Below are positions 57,084-64,000 of a stretch of DNA of 64,000 nt, piece after piece; position 1 is the stretch's first letter; each line of letters starts with the position of its first letter. This DNA is from Arbacia lixula (taxonomy: Eukaryota; Echinodermata; Echinoidea; Arbacioida; Arbaciidae). Below the pieces are notes generated by a model. It was not told the DNA's origin and did no database searches. It saw only the letters and a program-made list of their open reading frames with translations. Location of the stretch: NCBI GenBank assembly GCA_963669155.1, contig OZ022585.1, forward strand, positions 13,285,269 through 13,349,268, given 5' to 3'. The position numbers were made by a program, and so were the translations under genes.

Positions 57084-57742
57084 TTCCGCACAAAGCAGGA
57101 TTTCACAATATGCTCGTGATCGCATGTGAAAGTGTTCCTTATGGAATGCATATTCAAACTCCCTCTTAACTTGAGTCGTAACTGCGTGGTATATAGAAGA
57201 AATGTGCAACCCAGCCGTTACAAAACGTTTATATAAGTCGAAATTGGTCACATGATCACAGTGATTCATATTGCATCTTGTAAAGATTCGGTTAAAACGT
57301 CAAGGAAACCCATGCAGCGAGACAGATATTTCCTGCTCGCGTAGATGCAAAGTTATCGTATTTCCAATTACACTCTTTTTTAAACGTCAGCATGTCAGAG
57401 GACAAGATAAATGGCAGTACCAATCGGGACAATGGACTTGATGGATGGACTCAATAACGTACATGACCACCCATACATTTTAGTAGAAGACAGGCAAATT
57501 AGTTGATCTGATTAGTTTTGAGAGGAATAGAAGCTCCGAGAGAGCACTTGAAGCCAGGACAGCGATAACAATGGAAAACATAGTCAGAGAGCCTCTTACA
57601 ACAATGTTTCCTCACTGCATAATTATAACAAGCTTTGGGACGTCTTCAACGCGGACATTCACTAATGTTTTCTCACTGGGTATCATTGGACAGCTTATTT
57701 GCAGGACGGTACAATGATTGTCATTCCTTGTCATACAATAGA
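57083..57742. repeat. Duplicated flanking segment B
   Basis: This is the partner of 54629-55316, with small indels. Next to it, 57770-58015 matches pieces of 55781-55880 and 56457-56580, meaning the MITE-containing interval of one copy is absent from the other. Confidence 0.85.
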
Positions 57743-57871
57743 AAGAATCAAATGAAGTTGTTCAGTACAAGCCTTCTTTCGAAAGAATCATTAACATCAT
57801 GCCTTAATAAAAGTTAATACCATTTCATGTATACCTACCAAATATAAATAGCAGATGCCATATTTTCAACA

Positions 57872-57899
57872 CAGGTAAATAGGTGGCTGCACGAAATGT
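57872..57899 (-). pseudogene. 28-base scrap of the GPCR family (TM7 region)
   Basis: 'aggtaaataggtggctgcac' plus 'gaaatgt' is identical to 53710-53736 of the GPCR pseudogene. It is joined on both sides to duplicated flank sequence, marking a deletion junction within a former gene copy. Confidence 0.7.
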
Positions 57900-58014
57900 T
57901 GAACATTCTCGCAGAAAAATGTAATCAAGCATCAATGATATGTTCCTTCCAAATGTAAGTATATGATAGATTTGTCAACAATAACACATACTTGCACAAC
58001 AATATGAATACTCG

Positions 58015-58017
<3 letters not shown>

Positions 58018-58072
<55 letters not shown>

Positions 58073-58074
58073 AA
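58018..58074. repeat. (CA)n(TA)n microsatellite
   Basis: A CA dinucleotide run is followed directly by TA dinucleotides. Confidence 0.95.
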
Positions 58075-58116
58075 TAAATGCGAAAAGAGAGTCTAGGAGC
58101 TGGGGCGTAGCTGGAC

Positions 58117-58174
58117 CTTCCAAGTTTAATTGAAAGCTTTCGGCTGTTAGGCCTTCTTCAGTCAAGTTCTGAAG
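58117..58174 (-). ncRNA. Candidate minimal type I hammerhead ribozyme
   Basis: On the minus strand the sequence reads TTGA, CTGAAGA (matching CUGANGA), AGGC-CTAACA-GCC (stem II with 3 G/C pairs), GAAA, GC, TT and TCAA. Stem I pairs TTGA (58162-58165) with TCAA (58130-58133) and extends to CTTC/GAAG (58171-58174 with 58117-58120) across an internal loop. Stem III is only AG/CU, and the expected cleavage site is after the UH at 58134-58135. Hammerheads with such tiny stem III are known from Penelope-like retroelements and related repeats. No reverse transcriptase is seen nearby. The fold is by eye. Confidence 0.55.
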
Positions 58175-58424
58175 TATAAACATTAACAAATACACTGTAT
58201 AAGCAAACATATATGGCAATATCAATCAAATCAAATCAAATCAAATCAAGCATCAAAAACATAGCAAAAATTAGGTATGAAAAATGTTTTAGAATAAATG
58301 GTTTAAAGTGTTTTACCTTGCCTGGCGGCGGTTGTCTGTGCTGTGGGTATGCTTGTTATGATTTGTGTGTAGTGTGTTTGATGAGTGGTGTGCAGTGAAG
58401 TGTGGGTTGTTGACCTGTGACATG

Positions 58425-59300
58425 GATGTTACTTGTAGTGTCATGACCTGTGTCTGTGGGGAGCATCGGTATACAAATACATTGTAGTGTGGTATATTTT
58501 CCACACATACGTACATAAGAACAAGTATATATATATATAGATGATTTGTCACGATTATCTTCATATGCACATGTGCATGAAGTATAGATATATATATATA
58601 TATAATTTGACATGATTATGGTATTTTGCACGCATACTTGAAATATACATGTATACAATTTGGCATGAATCTGTTCTTATCCATACACATACACATACAT
58701 CAGATATACACAATTTGACATGACTATGCACATCATATATATGTAATAGTAATACTAATATAATATTTAAAAGTGACACGGATGTTACTTTTAGTGTCAA
58801 GACCTGTGTTTGTGGAGGGCATCAGTATATAAATAGTGTGATATATTTTCCACACATACATACAAAAAAGCATGTGCATATATATATATATATATGTAAA
58901 GATGATTTGTCACGATTATCTTCATATACACATGTACATGACGTATAGATGTATATATATAATTTGGCATGATTATGATATTATGCACACTTGAAATATA
59001 CATGTATACAATTTGGCATCAATCTGTTCTTATCCATACATATACACATACATCAGATATACACAATTTGACATGACTATGCACATCATATATATGTAAT
59101 AGTAATACTAATATGACCTGTGTTTGTGGAGGGCATTAGTATACAAATAGTGTGATATATTGTCCACACACACATACAAAAAAACATATACATATGTATG
59201 TATATATTTAGGTATAAATAATTTGTCACGATTATCTTCATATACACATGTACATGAAGTGTAGATATATATAATTTGGCATATACTTCTGGAGCACCCG
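58425..59300. repeat. Three-copy tandem repeat (period about 320-360 bp)
   Basis: The blocks beginning 'gacctgtgt.tgtgg.g.gcat' at 58444, 58801 and 59115 each continue with 'gtgtgatatattttccacac', a TA run, 'atgatttgtcacgattatct' and 'tcatatacacatgtacatga'. The short frames across it are repeat artefacts. Confidence 0.85.
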
Positions 59301-59366
59301 CACTTATCATGTCAAAGTTGAGAACTATTGCACTCTTATATATATAAATATATATTATACAAATAT

Positions 59367-59462
59367 ACCAAGCTGTAAGATTGTATAGTGGAAATTACCT
59401 ATCTGAGGAGGGACTGGCATAGAATTATTTTTTTTCCGAGGGGCGAAGCCCCCGGGGAAAAA
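59367..59462. mobile_element. Palindromic foldback element with GC-rich centre, truncated copy 2
   Basis: This matches the left arm and centre of 56941-57083 ('aagctgtaagattgtatagt', 'gaggggcgaagcccccgggg'). The right arm is absent and replaced by unrelated DNA. Confidence 0.75.
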
Positions 59463-59901
59463 ATAGTAGCTTTTATAGATTGAATCCTGTGTAGTGATTG
59501 GTTCAAACAGCATCAGGTGACCAAATATATTTCAACTATGAAATATTGTTCACTATGCCAATATTCTGACGTCATTATTTAAGAAAACTGAATATTTTGC
59601 TATTGATATCCATCGATCGATCGCTTAATTTTTGTTCTGAGTTTGCGCGGCCGCCGCAGTGAAAGTAAAAACAAATAATTTTCTCTCTTGTAATAATTGT
59701 AGGAAGTAAATCAAATATAACATGCAGTATTTTCGAAGTATCAGGTGAAATTATGGATTCCTCGGTGGCAGGAATAATACTATTCCGCAGTGCTGCCCCG
59801 GAAAAAATACTATCCGGAGCTGAGGCACAGATAGTGAAATTATTTTGTATTATGCGAGCATCAATTGACCAATCACGCTCCTAGAATATTCATCGAAGGG
59901 A

Positions 59902-59957
<56 letters not shown>

Positions 59958-59961
59958 TATA
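59902..59961. repeat. (TA)n microsatellite
   Basis: About 60 bases of nearly pure TA lie directly beside the partial TIR element that follows. Confidence 0.95.
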
Positions 59962-59962
59962 T

Positions 59963-60165
59963 AACACAACAAAAAAAGTAAGTCCTCCCTAAGCAAAATA
60001 ACATAACTTTTTATCAAACAGGCTTTGGGCAAAATAATCTAGTAGGATTATTTTTTAACTTATTGACTAAAATCACATTAATCCAATGAGTCATGCATGA
60101 GGGGACACATTTTAAAAGCAGAAATGTCATTTTTAAAAAGTCACAAGGGTAATTGATAATGCCGT
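59963..60165. mobile_element. One-ended copy of the 759 bp TIR element
   Basis: This begins AACACAACAAAAAAAGTAAG and follows the left arm of 32485-33243 through 'cacattaatccaatgagtca' to 'gtcacaagggtaat'. The other end is missing. Confidence 0.75.
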
Positions 60166-60380
60166 TATAACTGTACATTTTGGCATTTTTGTACGATTTA
60201 TAAAGTTTATTCACTAAACCATGACACGAAAATAACTTCTTATGTTTACATAAAAGGTCAAGCCGCTTGTCATTGTTCAAAACCCACCTACATCCGACAA
60301 AGGAAATTATAATTGGTATTGTGTCGAAAATCTGTCTATTTGAAGGTCAATCGGATCGGGGTCGTCTTAGCCAATAACCC

Positions 60381-60452
60381 GTCTCTGTGGTCTAGTGGTT
60401 AAGGCACCGGCGTTCAAAGCTGGGGTCCAGGGTTTGATTCCCGGCAGAGACA
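60381..60452 (+). tRNA. tRNA-like gene, anticodon UCA, with Pol III terminator
   Basis: A cloverleaf folds. The 7 bp acceptor is GTCTCTG/CAGAGAC. The D arm is GTCT/AGGC with loop AGTGGTTA. The anticodon stem is CCGGC/GCTGG with loop GTTCAAA, so positions 34-36 read TCA. A 4-base variable region precedes the T arm CAGGG/CCCGG with loop TTTGATT, the discriminator A, then TTTTTT. The 5' half (TGGTCTAGTGGTTA) resembles tRNA-Glu. Unusual points are G at position 32, T instead of C56 and one mismatch in the T stem. UCA would read UGA; a type I body of this length is not a selenocysteine tRNA. It is probably a decayed tRNA-Glu copy or tRNA-derived repeat, but an intact suppressor cannot be excluded. 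Confidence 0.6.
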
Positions 60453-61541
60453 TTTTTTCGGCATCACCAATTTTTCCAAAGGGTAGATAGCTCTGGGGAA
60501 CCTTGATTTAAGCTACGCCTACCATTGTTCTCTTCATCCATTTCTTTCACAAAATATTTAAATAAAAGAGTTGCCAAAGCTGTTGTAAATGTATAATTTC
60601 ACACATTTATATATATTTATACAGATTAACCATTTCATACATTTAAGTAGAGATGTACTTATACAATTATGCATGAAATGTTACAACTCGAGTCTACCTC
60701 TTAAAGCTACAACACTTAAGCGAGTATCACCTTTCTTATACATGGAATTACCGCTATGGAATCACAGGTATTTCACACAATTTGCACATAGGAATCATTT
60801 ATCTGGCTCACATTGGATCAATAACTACACATATCTGTGATGCTGTCGATTACTTTACGTGCATGATTATCACTCTTTTGTCCATGTAACGCAAAAATTG
60901 TTTGGAATATCGTTAATAACTTAATAATTGAAATCAACTCCAATATGAAGCAAATTATATTCAGGTATTTTGATGTTGTACAGGTTATCTTCTTAACGTT
61001 GCCCTCTTACAAAGTCTTTTTTTCTTTTTGTTGTTGTTGTTGCTCTATGTACATGTTCTTTTCTTTTCCGTTCTTCTCTTGTTTAATCCATTCGAATGGG
61101 CGGACGAGACTCAATAACCCATGTCCTCCGAACGTAGTTTATCGTGAAAATCAAATCTGTGATTTACAATAACCTAAATTAATATATGTTTGTAACAAAC
61201 GCCGTACTTTATATGTAGATATAACACGCATAATAGATCATTACTTAGTCCTACCTCGTAACCACATAAATTACCATCTCTCGATATTGTTCACGTTGGC
61301 AAAAATTTGTCAAATCATTCGAATGGAAGGATGAAACTCCTTGTAATGATTGATGCCGTCCGGACGTATTTTATCGTGAAACTCAAATCTGTCGTATACA
61401 GTTAGCCTAAATTAATACATGTTTGTAAGACATGGATCCGGCAACACACGTCTTTACTAAAGAAATACCCCCATCTCATTAGTGCCTCCGTAAGTTTTGT
61501 AATTCGAACACATTAACAAATAATCAATAGAGTGCGGTCTT
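60453..61541. other. No gene seen between tRNA-like gene and GPCR copy 3
   Basis: This AT-rich DNA is presumably 3' flank of the receptor. Two loosely similar blocks (about 61085-61185 and 61318-61420, both with 'ttatcgtgaaa.tcaaatctg') indicate a local duplication of about 235 bp period. Confidence 0.5.
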
Positions 61542-62519
61542 TTAAGGTCTACCCCTCAAGAAGCACAGAAGAATACTTTTTGCTTCTCTGTTTGTCAACA
61601 GGTAGATAAGTGGTTGAACGAAAGAACTAGACAGGGAGAGCTTGTCTAACACGTTACCCCATGGGAGTGCACCATGTATCACCTGATTACAGATAAACGG
61701 CGACCAAGAAATGATGAAAACCGAGCAGAGAAGGAATATCGTGATGATGGGTCTCACTTTAAGGCGGTGGATCCGAGGTCTAGCGTGAACCTCCGGGGCT
61801 AAGTGCATTGGAGGTTCGGACTTTCTGCCATTGATTCCGACTGGGGCACAGTCTAACTCAATGTTCGCAACAGCGTGCGATTGTCTGAGAGCAATTCGAA
61901 GAAGCTTCCAATAGATCACGGTCGTGAAGAGGAAAGTCCAGAGAACAGGTACACAATAAATCGTAGAAATCGTTTTAGAGTAAACGTTTGCCTTCTTTCT
62001 TTCATTTCGAGTCAAACAATCAATGATAAAGTGCTCCAGGAAAGGAGAGCGTGGCACCGGGAAACCTATACCCATTGAGACTAGAACGATTGCAGCAGAG
62101 ACTAACAATGCAATTCGAAATCTGGTTGGAGTCACAATCAAATGATAGCGCAGCGGTCTGCTGACCAGAATGTACATATTGAAGCTGATACCGCAAAGAC
62201 ACATCATCAATGATCCCAGAAGTAGTCCAGCAGGAAACGGAAAGATATAGGCGCTGATCGTACAGGTGTGATGGTCGTTGAACCCGTACCACATTAGAGA
62301 CCAAAGACTCCAGATGATGCCAAGACAGATGTTGAGCGCCATTAGCGTCTGGTAGAGGAATCGCATCACATCTTGAAGTTCCTTCTGGCGATGGATGACT
62401 ATCAAGACAAGTGAGTTTAAACTTGACGACAACACTATGATGGCAATATAGGTACTTATTTGAAATGTCAAAGAAGAAGAATTCAGTGAAGATACTTCGG
62501 CAGAGGTTGGCACTTCCAT
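61542..62519 (-). CDS. Intronless rhodopsin-like GPCR, copy 3
   Basis: This intact 325 aa frame is clearly of the same family as the genes at 28092 and 33435 but more diverged. The N-terminus is shorter (MEVPTSAEVSSLNSSS, with NSS sequons). TM1-TM4 are strongly conserved, including LVSRPLRYHLIVTPTRF. TM5 and the third intracellular loop differ more (VYSKTISTIYCVPVLW, NGRKSEPPMH). TM6 reads SWSPF and TM7 QPLIYLLTNREAK. The first extracellular Cys before TM3 is kept (DHHTC). It lacks DRY and NPxxY in the same way as its relatives, so those changes predate the duplications. A diverged version of the pseudogene's 5' flank precedes it. Likely a sensory or peptide receptor, ligand unknown. Confidence 0.88.
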   Translation of the reverse strand: MEVPTSAEVSSLNSSSLTFQISTYIAIIVLSSSLNSLVLIVIHRQKELQDVMRFLYQTLMALNICLGIIWSLWSLMWYGFNDHHTCTISAYIFPFPAGLLLGSLMMCLCGISFNMYILVSRPLRYHLIVTPTRFRIALLVSAAIVLVSMGIGFPVPRSPFLEHFIIDCLTRNERKKANVYSKTISTIYCVPVLWTFLFTTVIYWKLLRIALRQSHAVANIELDCAPVGINGRKSEPPMHLAPEVHARPRIHRLKVRPIITIFLLCSVFIISWSPFICNQVIHGALPWGNVLDKLSLSSSFVQPLIYLLTNREAKSILLCFLRGRP

Positions 62520-64000
62520 TCTTGGTTAATAGTTGCTGAGTTGCTGATTGAAATATTCTGCGATTCTGAGATTTCTTACAATGCGACGCACTTTTGATGA
62601 TGAAACAAATGTCTTTGCACAAAGAAGGAATTCACCATGAGCTATTATGCAAGCATGTGAAATGTGTAAGTATGAAATGCCGAATAAAAATCTCGTCTTT
62701 AGCGAAAAATATAGCTTCCTTACTGCGCGATATGCAAGAAAAATGTGAACCCAACCGTTGTAAAGCGATTACTAATCGAAATTAAAGGCAGCTGTTTGCT
62801 CCGTTGACATCGTCGCGCTGGTTTCTATGATTCGTCGTCAGGATCGTGACAGTCGAAAAGGTTGCATGATTTTAACTCGTACATAAAAGTTCTACGTGCA
62901 TAAATGGAACAATTTCCTGTTCCCGTAGATGCAATAACAATTCCCAGCAGACTCTTTATCACACGTACACATTTCACAAAACAAAATGCATTACAGTAAA
63001 TATCAGGGTAGTGGACTCAATTGGTGAACTCAATAACGTACATCACCGCCCACACGTTTTAGTGGTCGATTGACAAATTAGGTTGTCTTATAGTGTTTAT
63101 AAGAATGAGAGTAGCTTCAAGAAAGCACTTCATCTAGTGTCACAGTGGAAATGCATTTTATGCCTTTTTCCTGCTTCACACAGTTAGAAAAGAAAAGTTT
63201 TGTCATAAAGTGAAAGCGAGAGGGCGACAGAGTAAAATGCATGTTACGTTATGTATGACTACGTTAAAGTGCCATCGATTTAAGAATTAGTGTATAGAAC
63301 AGGAGGTAGTCTATACCGACAGCTCTCGCTTGTTCTATACAAAACGTGATTTTTTTTTTCGTCTCGCTAAATTTCACGTGCAGATTTTGCTGCACGAGAC
63401 AATGAATGAATTCGACATGCTCGCGAGATCATTTGCTGGTGTCTTCTGGAAGCATACTGATCATGGATTTTTAAAGGGAAAATACTTCTAAAATAGACAA
63501 TACATGAATCTAAGACCATTGGCAAGAAGATTGCTAACAATTACATTTTGAAGGGTTTTTTTTGCCTTCCCAGTATAGTATATGCCCTTTAAGACAGGGA
63601 TCGAGATTATATCTTTCTTAATAAGTATTTTCATTTTTTTTTTCGAAATCCACAAAGGAGTTTTTTTTTTATTTTATTTGCTTTCAAAACAGGCCTCAAT
63701 TTTTTTTTATTCATATTTTAGCTCTCAGACTTTGCTGGATCCTGACCCTTCCACAAAGGGGATAGCAACACCAGTTACAGCTTTGGAAAGCCAGTACTTC
63801 TACGGAGATTTTGATAGGTGTTAGCGTTGATATTTGCTTGCATCCTGTTTTCCTTTCTTTTTGTCTTTTTCTTTGAAGAAAACATGTATATATTATAAAT
63901 ATGCTTTTACAATTTATTATGTATTTTTCGTACCTCAAAAATGAAAAATAAATTTTAAATCTTAAACTTCAAACTTCATCCGGGAACTTGCTTCCTCAAA
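62520..64000. other. 5' flank of GPCR copy 3 to window end; no gene seen
   Basis: 62560-63090 is a diverged relative of the flanks at 54629-55316 and 57083-57742. 63485-63525 holds a half copy of the small foldback element. The rest is AT-rich with T homopolymers and no supported exon. Confidence 0.5.

Noticed and set aside
58356..59310. Several frames of 60-100 residues rich in Ile/Tyr/Cys
   Set aside because: They arise from TA/CA-rich tandem repeats and recur with the 320-360 bp period.
62020..62622. 200-residue minus-strand frame
   Set aside because: It is an alternative frame of the intact GPCR at 61542-62519.

Overview
This is nuclear DNA of a metazoan. It has multi-exon genes with GT/AG introns, AT-rich intergenic DNA, many microsatellites and foldback elements, and a cluster of intronless lineage-specific GPCRs. 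The GPCR cluster, an RTE-like and a CR1/L2-like LINE, and a transposon ending in a 'GCCTCC...GGAGGC' terminal repeat suggest a marine deuterostome, most likely an echinoderm. That assignment is inference.

Left third (1-25 kb). The last two exons of an unrecognised plus-strand gene end at 2673. Next come two tail-to-tail genes that I reconstructed exon by exon with consistent reading phase. The first is a RIOX2/MINA-type JmjC ribosomal oxygenase (plus strand, 8 coding exons, 4191-11923, 497 aa). The second is a CCDC83 homologue, a coiled-coil protein (minus strand, 10 coding exons, 24687-15895, 457 aa). Their introns carry foldback MITEs, a pogo/Tigger-like element whose TA target site is part of a splice donor, and a transposon with repeated TGACCT half-sites. 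Most unusually, they carry several partial copies of exon edges together with their splice signals, some in tandem arrays.

Middle (26.7-37.2 kb). A roughly 5 kb segmental duplication carries two intact, nearly identical intronless GPCR genes on the minus strand. Comparing the two units exposes filled and empty sites of two mobile insertions.

38.2-51.6 kb. A third kind of GPCR (canonical DRY and NPxxY) is encoded by three exons on the minus strand. Its second intron holds a large inverted-repeat (foldback) element with internal tandem repeats. Its first intron holds an RTE-like LINE relic, into which a full-length CR1/L2-like LINE with two open ORFs has inserted.

Right end (53.6-64 kb). A broken copy of the intronless GPCR family and another intact member (61542-62519) are set among duplicated flanking segments, a MITE rich in AAACGCGTTT, foldback elements, a three-copy tandem repeat, a candidate minimal hammerhead ribozyme and a tRNA-like gene with a UCA anticodon.

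No alignment or search could be run. Family assignments rest on motif and sequence recognition, and repeat boundaries are by eye.
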